This document shows positions 22,605 through 30,480 of a stretch of DNA of 43,423 nt, piece after piece. The position numbers were made by a program, and so were the translations under genes. Under the pieces are notes generated by a model that worked only from the letters and a program-made list of their open reading frames with translations, made no database searches and had not been told where the DNA came from. Source of the DNA: JACDAN01 sp036554945 (GTDB lineage Bacteria; Actinomycetota; Thermoleophilia; Gaiellales; Gaiellaceae). Positions within the stretch are counted from its first letter, which is position 1; each line of letters opens with the position of its first letter. The DNA is taken from the NCBI GenBank assembly GCA_036554945.1, contig DATBMH010000035.1, forward strand, positions 1 through 43,423, written 5' to 3'.

Positions 22605-23149
22605 TCGACGACCTCATCAAGGACGCGACGACCCGGATGGACAAGTCCGTGGAGGCCACGCACAGCGAGCTGAACACGATCCGGACCGGCCGCGCCTCGG
22701 CGGCGCTGCTCGACCGCGTCACGGTCGACTACTACGGCCAGCAGACGCCGCTGAACCAGCTCGCGACGCTCAACGTCCCCGAGCCCCGCCTGCTCACCGT
22801 CCAGCCCTTCGACCCCAGCTCGCTCGGCTCGATCGAGCGGGCGATCCAGGAGTCCGACCTCGGGCTCAACCCCTCCAACGACGGGAAGATCATCCGCCTG
22901 CCGATCCCGCAGCTGACCGAGGAGCGCCGGAAGGAGCTCGTGAAGGTTGCGCGGCAGATCGCGGAGGACGGACGGGTCGCCGTGCGAAATGTCCGGAGAG
23001 ACGTGATCCACCACCTGAAGGAAGAGCAGAGCGTGGGCGCGGACGAGGAGCACCGCGCGGAGGAGCGCGTCCAGAAGCTGACGGACGAGCACGTGACCCG
23101 GATCGACGAGCTCCTGAAGCGCAAGGAAGCCGAGATCACCGAGGTCTGA
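22601..23149 (+). CDS. frr: Ribosome recycling factor
   Basis: The 182-residue RRF has a three-helix bundle with an inserted beta domain: HSELNTIRTGRASAALLDRV, TPLNQLATLNVPEPRLLTVQPFD, and the C-terminal helix with VRNVRRDVIHHLK and VQKLTDEHVTRIDELLKRKEAEI. With EF-G it splits post-termination ribosomes. The ATG overlaps the pyrH TGA (ATGA). Confidence 0.97.
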   Translation: MIDDLIKDATTRMDKSVEATHSELNTIRTGRASAALLDRVTVDYYGQQTPLNQLATLNVPEPRLLTVQPFDPSSLGSIERAIQESDLGLNPSNDGKIIRLPIPQLTEERRKELVKVARQIAEDGRVAVRNVRRDVIHHLKEEQSVGADEEHRAEERVQKLTDEHVTRIDELLKRKEAEITEV

Positions 23150-23161
23150 GAGGAGCTCTGC

Positions 23162-23899
23162 ATGGGCCTCCTCGCCCGCCTGCGGCGTCGGCCTGAGAGA
23201 GAGCGCGAGCCCGCGGAGGTCCCGCGGTCGGTCGCGATCATCATGGACGGGAACAGCCGCTGGGCGCTGGACCACGGCCTCACCGTCGCGGACGGCCACC
23301 GCGAGGGGACGAGGGCGCTCCGCCGCACGGTCGAGGCGTCGATCGACCTCGGGATCCGGTCGCTGACCGTCTATGCGTTCTCGACCGAGAACTGGCTCCG
23401 CCCGCCGGCCGAGGTCGACGCGCTGATGGAGATCTTCGGCGAGACGATTCGCAGGGAGCTCCCGGATCTGGCGGAGCAGGGGGTGAGGACGCGCTTCATG
23501 GGCCGCCGGGACCGCGTCTCGCCCGAGCTGCAGGAGCAGATGGCCGACCTGGAGGACGCGACCGCCGACCGGGACGTGCTCGACCTCTGGATCGCGTTCG
23601 ACTACGGCGGGCGGGCCGAGCTCGCCGAGGCGGCGAGGCGGATCGTCCAGGCGGGGCTCACTGCGGACGAGATCGACGAGGGCGTCGTCGGCAAGCACCT
23701 GTACGCGCCGGAGCTCCCCGACCCGGACCTGCTGATCCGCACCTCGGGCGAGCTGCGGATCTCCAACTTCCTCCTCTGGCAGCTCGCCTACGCGGAGCTC
23801 GTCTTCACCGACCGCCGCTGGCCCGAGTTCGACGCGGACGACCTGCGCGCCGCCGTCGACGAGTACTCGGAGCGGCAGCGCCGCTTCGGAGCGCGTTGA
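23162..23899 (+). CDS. uppS: Isoprenyl (undecaprenyl) diphosphate synthase
   Basis: The 245-residue cis-prenyltransferase makes the lipid carrier for cell-wall precursors from FPP and IPP. Motifs are IIMDGNSRWA (usual form MDGNGRWA, so the Gly is Ser here), GHREGTRALR, TVYAFSTENWLRP, and RTSGELRISNFLLWQLAYAEL with the terminal W-P-F. IAFDYGGRAEL replaces the more common NYGGR. Chain length cannot be assigned; short-chain actinobacterial homologues exist. A GAGGAG site precedes the ATG. The stop overlaps cdsA by TTGA. Confidence 0.93.
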   Translation: MGLLARLRRRPEREREPAEVPRSVAIIMDGNSRWALDHGLTVADGHREGTRALRRTVEASIDLGIRSLTVYAFSTENWLRPPAEVDALMEIFGETIRRELPDLAEQGVRTRFMGRRDRVSPELQEQMADLEDATADRDVLDLWIAFDYGGRAELAEAARRIVQAGLTADEIDEGVVGKHLYAPELPDPDLLIRTSGELRISNFLLWQLAYAELVFTDRRWPEFDADDLRAAVDEYSERQRRFGAR

Positions 23900-24687
23900 C
23901 GTCCCTCGTCTCGCGCATCCTGGTCGCGGCGATCCTGCTGCCGGTCGTCTTCCTCGTCATCTGGGCGGGCGGATGGTGGCTGGTCGGTCTCGCCGTCGTC
24001 GCCGGGCTGATCGCGCTCCACGAGCTGTACCTGATGACGCGCGAGCTGCGGCCCGTGCTTCTCGCGGGCTACGCGGGCACGGTCGCGACGCTCGTCGGCG
24101 CCGCCTGGGGGCCGGAGTGGGCGCTCGCCGGGTTTTTCTCGACGCTGCCGCTCGTCTTCCTCTTCAAGGCCGTGACCGGCGCGATGCCCAAGACGGCGTC
24201 GGTGGCCGTGACCGTCCTCGGCGCCGCCTGGATCGGCCTCGGCCTTGCCCACCTCGTGCTGATCCGCGAGCTCCCCGAGCACGGCGTGCTGGCGCTCTAC
24301 ACGCTCGTCATCGCCGTCTTCGCGTGCGACACGGCGGCATACGCGGCGGGCCGCGTGATCGGGCGGCACAAGATGGCGCCGCAGACCTCCCCGGGCAAGA
24401 CGTGGGAGGGGTTCGTCGCCGGCTCGATCGCCGCGGTGCTGGTGCCGTTCTTCGCGCTCTACGAGGAGAACTTCCTGACCGTGCCCGAATCGCTGATCGT
24501 GGGGGCGGCAATCGCCGTCATCGGCCCCGTCGGCGACCTCTTCGAGTCGGCCGTGAAGCGGGACGCAGGGGTGAAGGACAGCGGGCGGCTGCTCATGGGG
24601 CACGGCGGGATCCTCGACCGCCTGGACGCGTTCCTCTTCACCGGGGTGGCGGTCTACTACCTGCTACTCGCCTTCGGAGCGGCATGA
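23896..24687 (+). CDS. cdsA: Phosphatidate cytidylyltransferase
   Basis: The 263-residue integral membrane enzyme has about seven membrane segments and the CDS signature near the C-terminus (GDLFESAVKRDAGVKDSGRL, then GHGGILDRLDAFLF). It forms CDP-diacylglycerol from phosphatidic acid and CTP. The usual PGHGG is MGHGG here. The TTG start overlaps the uppS TGA, and its stop overlaps the dxr ATG. Confidence 0.94.
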   Translation: MTSLVSRILVAAILLPVVFLVIWAGGWWLVGLAVVAGLIALHELYLMTRELRPVLLAGYAGTVATLVGAAWGPEWALAGFFSTLPLVFLFKAVTGAMPKTASVAVTVLGAAWIGLGLAHLVLIRELPEHGVLALYTLVIAVFACDTAAYAAGRVIGRHKMAPQTSPGKTWEGFVAGSIAAVLVPFFALYEENFLTVPESLIVGAAIAVIGPVGDLFESAVKRDAGVKDSGRLLMGHGGILDRLDAFLFTGVAVYYLLLAFGAA

Positions 24688-25757
24688 TGTCCGGGATGAA
24701 ACGCGTCGCAGTCCTGGGCGCCACGGGGTCGATCGGCCGGCAGGCGAGGGAGGTCATCGAGCTGCATCCGGAGCTCGAGCTCGTGGCGGCCTCGTCCGGG
24801 TCGCAGCCGCTCGACGGCGTGGCTCCGCTCGTGCAAGTGGGCGGGGACCCGGTCGAGCTGCTCGAGCAGGCCGAGGCGGACGTCGTCCTCAACGCCGTCG
24901 TGGGCTTCGCGGGCGTTCGGGCGACGCTCTGGGCGCTGGAGCGCGGGGTCGACCTGGCGCTAGCGAACAAGGAGAGCCTGGTCGCCGCCGGCGACCTCGC
25001 GGTGACCGCGTGGAAGCGGGGAGGAGGGCGCCTCCTGCCCGTCGACAGCGAGCATTCGGCGCTCTTCCAGTGCCTCGAGGGGCGCGCGCCGGAAACGGTC
25101 GACTCGGTGGTGCTGACGGCGTCCGGCGGACCGTTCCGCGGCCGCAACCGATCGGAGCTGGAGGACGTATCACCGGACGATGCGCTCGCCCACCCGACCT
25201 GGAGCATGGGGCCGAAGATCACGGTCGATTCGGCGACCCTCGCCAACAAGGGCCTCGAGGTCATCGAGGCGCACTTCCTCTTCGAGCTGCCGTACGACGG
25301 GATCGAGGTCGTGATCCAGCCCACGTCGGTGGTGCACGCGCTCGTCCGCTTCCGTGACGGCGCGGCGCTGGCGCACGTCGGCTACCCCGACATGCGCGTG
25401 CCGATCTCGTTCGCGCTCACGTACCCCGAGCGGAGCGCGGTCGAGCAGCAGCGGCTCGACTTCTCCTCCGGCCTCGTGCTCGAGTTCGAGCCGGTCGACG
25501 AGGAGGCGTTCCCGCTGCTGGGTCTCGCACGGCGGGCCGGCGAGCAGGGCGGCAGCCGGCCGTGCGCCTTCAACGCCGCGAACGAGGTCGCCGTAGCGGC
25601 GTTCCTGGACGGACGACTCCCGTTCCTGGGTATCTCCGAGGTGGTGGAGCGCACGCTGGACGAGGCCGACGCGCCAGAGGCGAGGGACGTGGACGAGCTG
25701 GTCGAGATCGACGCCGAGGCGAGGCGTCTCGCGGAACAGGCGCTGGTGGCCGCATGA
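24684..25757 (+). CDS. dxr: 1-deoxy-D-xylulose 5-phosphate reductoisomerase
   Basis: The 357-residue enzyme converts DXP to MEP with NADPH. Features are the N-terminal LGATGSIGRQ dinucleotide fold, ALANKESLVAAG, VDSEHSALFQCLEG, TASGGPFRGR, MGPKITVDSATLANKGLEVIEAH and FNAANEVAVAAFL. It is the target of fosmidomycin. Tandem ATGs at 24684 and 24687 are both possible; the first overlaps the cdsA stop. It is coupled to the downstream M50 protease by ATGA. Confidence 0.96.
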   Translation: MMSGMKRVAVLGATGSIGRQAREVIELHPELELVAASSGSQPLDGVAPLVQVGGDPVELLEQAEADVVLNAVVGFAGVRATLWALERGVDLALANKESLVAAGDLAVTAWKRGGGRLLPVDSEHSALFQCLEGRAPETVDSVVLTASGGPFRGRNRSELEDVSPDDALAHPTWSMGPKITVDSATLANKGLEVIEAHFLFELPYDGIEVVIQPTSVVHALVRFRDGAALAHVGYPDMRVPISFALTYPERSAVEQQRLDFSSGLVLEFEPVDEEAFPLLGLARRAGEQGGSRPCAFNAANEVAVAAFLDGRLPFLGISEVVERTLDEADAPEARDVDELVEIDAEARRLAEQALVAA

Positions 25758-26989
25758 ACAGCCTGATCGCGATCCTCGGGCTGGCGTTCCTGGTCCTGCT
25801 GCACGAAGCGGGCCACTTCTACACGGCCCGCGCCGTCGGCATGCGCCCGCGGAAGTTCTACATCGGCTTCCCGCCCGCGATCGCCAAGAAGACCCGGAAC
25901 GGGATCGAGTACGGGATCGGCGCCATCCCACTCGGCGGCTTCGTGAAGATCCCCGGGATGCACCGGCCGGCGCCGTCCGGCGTGGACGCGCACTTCGGCC
26001 GTGCGATCCAGGAGGCGCCGCAGCTCGTCGGGCCGGCCGAGCGGCTCAAGCGACTGCTCGCCGAGGGGGACTTCGACGCCGCCGCCGGCGCGCTCAAGGC
26101 GCTCGAGCGGGCGGCTGCGGACGCGGATCTCTCCGAAGGGCCGCGCAAGGCCCTGGACCGCGGCGTGGTCGAGATCTCCGACGAGCTCGGCCTGGATGCC
26201 TACTGGCGGCAGCGCACGTGGAAGAAGGTGGCGGTGATCGGCGCGGGCCCGGGCGTCAACCTGGTCTTCGCGATCGTGATGTTCGCCCTGCTGCTGATCC
26301 TCGGCCCGGGCCGGGCGACGACGAGCGTCGCCGAGGTCGAGCAGCAGATCCGCCCGGGGCAGCCCACGCCGGCCGCGCAGATCGGCCTCCAGCCGGGCGA
26401 TCGCATCGTCGCGATCAACGGCACGCCCGTGGATGCGTCGAAGATGTTCGAGCTGATCGTCGAGTCGGAAGGCCGGCCGCTCCGCGTCACCGTCGACCGG
26501 AACGGCCAGGAGCTCGTGCTCGGGCCGGTCCGGCCCTTCGAGGACACGGACGGGGCGTACCGCATCGGGTTCAGGCCGGAGTTCAGGGATCTGCCTGTCG
26601 CGACCGCGATCGGCGAGTCGTTCCGGCTCACCTGGCTGATCACGAGCGAGATCGGAGGGGTGCTCGGCCGCCTGGTCCAGGGATCGGGCCGGGAGGAGAT
26701 CTCGAGCCCGATCGGGATCGTGCGTGGCTCCTCAGACGCCCTGGACCGCGGCTGGGAGACCTACCTGTGGGTGCTGGGCCTGATCAGCCTCTCGCTGGCC
26801 CTCCTCAACCTGCTGCCGCTCCTGCCGCTCGACGGGGGCCACATCGCGTTCTCGATCATCGAGGGCGTCCGCGGCCGCGCCGTCGGCCGGGAGATCTACG
26901 AGCGCGTGTCGGTGGTGGGCATCGCAGTCGTCCTGATGCTGTTCTTCATCGGCCTCTCGAACGACATCGGAGGCAGAACAGGCGGCTAG
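25754..26989 (+). CDS. rseP: M50 site-2 intramembrane metalloprotease, RseP type, with inserted domain
   Basis: The 411-residue membrane protease has the zinc motif HEAGH (H17, E18, H21) in the first membrane helix, a PDZ domain (about 190-260; GLQPGDRIVAINGTPV) and the second active-site motif NLLPLLPLDGGH with D360 near the C-terminal helices. Site-2 proteases cleave anti-sigma factors and signal-peptide remnants. Between the first motif (KIPGM, 65-69) and the GPGVN-bearing helix (164-169) lies an inserted helical segment of about 80 residues (71-150). Position between dxr and ispG is conserved. Confidence 0.93.
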   Translation: MNSLIAILGLAFLVLLHEAGHFYTARAVGMRPRKFYIGFPPAIAKKTRNGIEYGIGAIPLGGFVKIPGMHRPAPSGVDAHFGRAIQEAPQLVGPAERLKRLLAEGDFDAAAGALKALERAAADADLSEGPRKALDRGVVEISDELGLDAYWRQRTWKKVAVIGAGPGVNLVFAIVMFALLLILGPGRATTSVAEVEQQIRPGQPTPAAQIGLQPGDRIVAINGTPVDASKMFELIVESEGRPLRVTVDRNGQELVLGPVRPFEDTDGAYRIGFRPEFRDLPVATAIGESFRLTWLITSEIGGVLGRLVQGSGREEISSPIGIVRGSSDALDRGWETYLWVLGLISLSLALLNLLPLLPLDGGHIAFSIIEGVRGRAVGREIYERVSVVGIAVVLMLFFIGLSNDIGGRTGG

Positions 26990-26992
26990 ACT
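26987..26992 (+). promoter_or_regulatory. -10-like hexamer TAGACT for leaderless ispG
   Basis: TAGACT begins with the TAG stop codon of rseP and ends 6 nt before the ispG GTG at 26999. There is no ribosome binding site in the 9-bp gap, so ispG-proS may be transcribed separately as a leaderless mRNA within the larger operon. Confidence 0.5.
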
Positions 26993-26998
26993 CGGACC

Positions 26999-28132
26999 GT
27001 GGGTTCCGAGCTCAGCGTCAAGGTAGGCAACGTCCAGATCGGCGGCGGCGCGCCCGTCGTCGTCCAGTCGATGACACTCACGCCGACGCGCGACGTCCAG
27101 GCGACGACGGCGCAGATCGCGGCGCTCGCGTCGGCCGGCTGCGAGGTCGTCCGCTGCGCGGTGCCGAAGATCGAGGACGCCGAGGCGCTGAAGACGATCG
27201 TGCGGCTCTCGCCGCTGCCGGTGATCGCGGACATCCACTTCAACGCGAGCCTGGCGCTGCGCGCGATCGACGCGGGCGTCGCGGCCGTCCGGATCAACCC
27301 GGGCAACATCGGCGGCCCCGAGCGGGTCGCCGAGGTCGTGCTGGCCGCCAAGGGCGCCGGGATCCCGATGCGGATCGGCGCGAACTCCGGGTCGCTCCCG
27401 AAGCACCTTTTCGAGCTCGCCCAGAAGGACCAGGCCGAGGCCCTCGTCGCCGCTGCGCTGGAGGAGGTCGAGCTCCTCGAGAAACTCGACTACCGCGACT
27501 TCAAGATCTCCGTCAAGGCGACGCACGTCCCGACGATGATCCGCGCCTACCGGATGCTCGCCGCACGCGTGCCGTACCCGCTCCACCTCGGGGTCACCGA
27601 GGCCGGCACGCCGTACACGGGGTCGATCAAGAGCGCCGTCGGCATCGGCTCGCTCCTCGCGGACGGCATCGGCGACACGATCCGGGTCTCGCTGACCGCC
27701 GACCCGGTCAAGGAGGTCGAGACCGCCTGGGAGATCCTCAAGGCGCTCCACCTCCGCGAGCGGGGGCCCGTGATGATCGCGTGCCCGTCCTGCGGGCGGG
27801 ACAACGTCGGCGTCGAGAACCTCGCCGTTGTCGTGGAGGAGCGACTACGGGCCTATACGGAGCCGTTCGAGGTCGCGGTCATGGGGTGTGCAGTCAACGG
27901 GCCGGGCGAGGCCGGGGACGCGGACTTCGGGATCGCCGGCGGCCGCGACGTGGGCTTCATCTACGCCCACGGACGGGTGCTGAAGAAAGTGTCGTCGGAC
28001 ATCCTCGTGGACGAGCTCTTCCACGAGATCGACGCCTGGATCGCCGGCGGGATGCAGCGTCCGAAGCGCCTGAAGATGGCCAAGCCAGCTGCGCTGGCCA
28101 TGGCGGAAGCGTCCCTCATCCCCGTCGAGTAG
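26999..28132 (+). CDS. ispG: 4-hydroxy-3-methylbut-2-enyl diphosphate synthase (GcpE)
   Basis: The 377-residue enzyme reduces MEcPP to HMBPP with a [4Fe-4S] cluster. The TIM barrel begins with VQSMTLTPTRDV; RINPGNIG and LGVTEAG follow. The cluster cysteines lie in the C-terminal domain (ACPSCGRDN and VMGCAVNGPGEA), then the Glu ligand of the family. Single-domain bacterial form. The TAG stop shares its G with the GTG start of proS. Confidence 0.96.
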   Translation: MGSELSVKVGNVQIGGGAPVVVQSMTLTPTRDVQATTAQIAALASAGCEVVRCAVPKIEDAEALKTIVRLSPLPVIADIHFNASLALRAIDAGVAAVRINPGNIGGPERVAEVVLAAKGAGIPMRIGANSGSLPKHLFELAQKDQAEALVAAALEEVELLEKLDYRDFKISVKATHVPTMIRAYRMLAARVPYPLHLGVTEAGTPYTGSIKSAVGIGSLLADGIGDTIRVSLTADPVKEVETAWEILKALHLRERGPVMIACPSCGRDNVGVENLAVVVEERLRAYTEPFEVAVMGCAVNGPGEAGDADFGIAGGRDVGFIYAHGRVLKKVSSDILVDELFHEIDAWIAGGMQRPKRLKMAKPAALAMAEASLIPVE

Positions 28133-29793
28133 TGGCGACGATCGCCCGCGCCTCACAGCTCTTCCTGCCGACCCTGCGCGACGCGCCCGCCGATGCGGAA
28201 GCGGTCAGCCACAAGCTGCTCACGCGCGGCGGCTTCATCCGCCAGGTGTCGGCCGGCCTCTGGACGTTCATGCCAATCGGGTGGCGGGTGCACCGCAGGA
28301 TCGAGCAGATCATCCGCGAGGAGATGGACGCGATCGGCGGCCAGGAGATGCTGATGCCCGTCCTGACGCCCCCCGAGCTGTGGGAGGCGACCGGCCGTCT
28401 CGGGATCCCCGAGATCTTCCGCCTCAAGGACCGGACGGGCCGCGAGTTCATCCTGCCGCTCACGCACGAGGAGACGGTCACGTTCCACGCCCGCGAGATC
28501 CAGAGCTACCGCGATCTGCCGCAGCTCTGGTACCACTTCCAGACGAAGGATCGCGACGAGCCGCGCCCGCGCGGCGGCCTCCTGCGGGTGCGCGAGTTCA
28601 TCATGAAGGACGGCTACTCGTTCGACCGCGACGAGGACGGCGTGCGCGCGAGCTTCGAGGCGAACCGCGACGCGTACAAGCGGATCTTCGCCCGTTGCGG
28701 GCTGGAGACGTCCGACGTCCAGGCGGAGAGTGGGATCATGGGGGGCAAGTTCAGCATCGACTTCCTCGCGCCCTCAGGCTCGGGTGAGAACACGCTCGTT
28801 CGCTGCGAGAACGGCGACTACGCCGGCGACCTCGAGGTGGCTCGGGCGACGCCGACCGCCGCGGTGCTCCCCGACCCGCTCGACGCGCCGGAGGAGGTCG
28901 AGACACCCGGGGTGACCACGATCGAGGGGCTGGCGGACTTCCTGGACATCGACCAGTCGGCAACCTCGAAGGCGATGCCGGTCGTGAAGCCGGACGGCAC
29001 GCTCGTGCTCGCGCTCGTCCGCGGCGACGACCGGCTCAGCGAGACGAAGCTCTTCGACGCGCTGCCTGGGGCGTCGCGGCCGGCGACGGACGACGAGATT
29101 CGCGACGCGTTCGGCGCCGGGGGCGGGTCGCTCGGCCCGATCGGGTTCTCCGGCGAGGTCGTCGCCGACGAGACGCTCCGGGAGGGCCAGTTCGTCGCAG
29201 GTGCCAACCGCGACGGCTGGCACCTGCGCGGGGTCGAGGCCGGCCGCGACTACGAGCCGCGCTTCGCCGACCTGCGGGAGCCGCGCGAGGGGGACCGCTG
29301 CCCGGAGTGCGGCGGCGCGCTCAGCTTCCAGACCGCGATCGAGGTCGGCCACATCTTCAACTTCGGCAGCTTCTACTCCAAGCCGCTCGGCGCGACGTTC
29401 CTCGACGAGGACGGTCAGGAGAAGCCGTTGCTGGGAGGCAGTTACGGCATCGGTCCGGGACGTGTGATGGCCGCAGTAGTCGAGCAGCACCACGACGAGC
29501 ACGGGATCCAGTGGCCGGAGGCGATCGCGCCGTACGACGTCCACGTCGTCGCGCTCAGCGGCGTCGAGACCCAGGCCGAGGAAGTCGCGGCCGTGCTCGA
29601 GGCGGCGGGCAAGACCGTGCTCCTGGACGACCGTGACCAGCGGCCGGGAGAGAAGTTCGCGGACGCCGATCTCATCGGCTGCCCCGTCCGGATCACCGTC
29701 GGGAAGAAGACGCTGGAGGACGGGATGGTCGACGTTCGGGACCGGCGGACCGGCGAGGAGCGTCGCGTTCCCGTCGCCGAAGTTGGAAACTAG
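28132..29793 (+). CDS. proS: Prolyl-tRNA synthetase, bacterial type with editing insertion
   Basis: The 553-residue class II synthetase starts at GTG 28132, overlapping the ispG stop by one base (TAGTG). Class II motif 1 is in GLWTFMPIGWRVHRRIEQIIREEM. Motif 2 is RDEPRPRGGLLRVREFIMKDGYSF, with the catalytic core resumed near GSYGIGPGRVM (motif 3). The INS Ala-tRNA(Pro) editing domain lies about 235-380 and includes TSKAMPVV with the conserved Lys. The anticodon-binding domain (DVHVVAL...) closes the protein. It ends the housekeeping operon. Confidence 0.96.
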   Translation: MATIARASQLFLPTLRDAPADAEAVSHKLLTRGGFIRQVSAGLWTFMPIGWRVHRRIEQIIREEMDAIGGQEMLMPVLTPPELWEATGRLGIPEIFRLKDRTGREFILPLTHEETVTFHAREIQSYRDLPQLWYHFQTKDRDEPRPRGGLLRVREFIMKDGYSFDRDEDGVRASFEANRDAYKRIFARCGLETSDVQAESGIMGGKFSIDFLAPSGSGENTLVRCENGDYAGDLEVARATPTAAVLPDPLDAPEEVETPGVTTIEGLADFLDIDQSATSKAMPVVKPDGTLVLALVRGDDRLSETKLFDALPGASRPATDDEIRDAFGAGGGSLGPIGFSGEVVADETLREGQFVAGANRDGWHLRGVEAGRDYEPRFADLREPREGDRCPECGGALSFQTAIEVGHIFNFGSFYSKPLGATFLDEDGQEKPLLGGSYGIGPGRVMAAVVEQHHDEHGIQWPEAIAPYDVHVVALSGVETQAEEVAAVLEAAGKTVLLDDRDQRPGEKFADADLIGCPVRITVGKKTLEDGMVDVRDRRTGEERRVPVAEVGN

Positions 29794-29807
29794 CTACTAA
29801 TACGACC

Positions 29808-30107
29808 TTGGCTCGCCGCCGACGATTCAGCACTGACCCGTTCGGACCGACGCTCGAGCGGCTGATGCAGGAGAAGGGCGTCACCTACCGGGCGCTCGCC
29901 GAGCAGACCTCGCTCTCGGCGGGTTACCTGAACCACCTCGTCCACGGGAACCGGCCCGTGCCGTCGGACGACATCGTCCGGAAGCTGGCGAAGGCGCTCG
30001 GCGTCGAGCCCGAGCATTTCCGCGAGTACCGCCTGCGGCTGATCACGCAGAAGCTCGAGCAGATGCCCGAGCTGATCGACCGGCTCTACCGGCGCCTCGA
30101 GCGCTGA
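29808..30107 (+). CDS. XRE-family helix-turn-helix protein
   Basis: The 99-residue protein is almost all HTH_3: LERLMQEKGVTYRALAEQTSLSAGYLNHLVHG (positions 16-47) then PSDDIVRKLAKALGVEPEHF, followed by a C-terminal helix (residues 75-99). It starts at TTG with TACTAAT immediately upstream and no ribosome binding site. Function as repressor is inferred from fold only. Its 3' end overlaps the convergent small gene by 22 nt. Confidence 0.8.
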   Translation: MARRRRFSTDPFGPTLERLMQEKGVTYRALAEQTSLSAGYLNHLVHGNRPVPSDDIVRKLAKALGVEPEHFREYRLRLITQKLEQMPELIDRLYRRLER

Positions 30108-30301
30108 CGCCCGGGCGGAGGGCCCGGCTCCTCCTCCTCGCTCGACTCGCGACGGCGCTTGGCGAGGTCCTTGACCTCGGCGAGAAAACGCTTCGTCTGC
30201 TCCTCGAGCTCGTCGCTGACGAACTCGCCCGGCGGCTTCGTCGGGTCGGCTTCCGCATCGTTGTGCGGTTTTGGGGTCTTCTTCGAGTTTTCCACAGGCA
30301 T
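30086..30301 (-). CDS. Small highly charged protein of unknown function
   Basis: From ATG 30301 the product is 71 residues, with a central amphipathic helix (DELEEQTKRFLAEVKDLAKR) between disordered Pro/Lys/Glu-rich ends and a basic tail. A GTG at 30394 would add 31 residues of less typical codon use. GC-rich third positions over the C-terminal two thirds support coding. The ATG lies inside the perfect palindrome TCCACA-N4-TGTGGA, which is unusual. I recognise no family. Confidence 0.5.
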   Translation of the reverse strand: MPVENSKKTPKPHNDAEADPTKPPGEFVSDELEEQTKRFLAEVKDLAKRRRESSEEEEPGPPPGRQRSRRR

Positions 30302-30375
30302 GTGGATATCGTCGGTGCTGGCAACGTCCGTGTCCGAGCCATCTTCAGGGGTCCGCAGAGGAGGGCTGTGGACAA
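30288..30375. promoter_or_regulatory. Cluster of three DnaA-box-like 9-mers with a palindrome
   Basis: TTTTCCACA (30288-30296, fits TTWTNCACA), TGTGGATAT (30301-30309, reverse ATATCCACA, one mismatch) and TGTGGACAA (30367-30375, reverse TTGTCCACA, the form common in actinobacteria) occur in 88 bp. The first two form the dyad TCCACA-N4-TGTGGA. No AT-rich unwinding region or dnaA/dnaN gene is near, so a regulatory or DnaA-titrating site is more likely than oriC. Confidence 0.45.
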
Positions 30376-30480
30376 CGGGAGCGGGGTGTGCCACTCAGAA
30401 TTCAAGACGCTGGAGGCCCTGTCCGCTTGCGTCGACCAGAGGCAAATCGTGCGCTCTTTCCGTGAAATTCGTCTAGGGCG

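Noticed and set aside
30288..30375. Chromosomal replication origin
   Set aside because: Only three boxes, no AT-rich unwinding stretch and no dnaA, dnaN, rpmH or parAB nearby.
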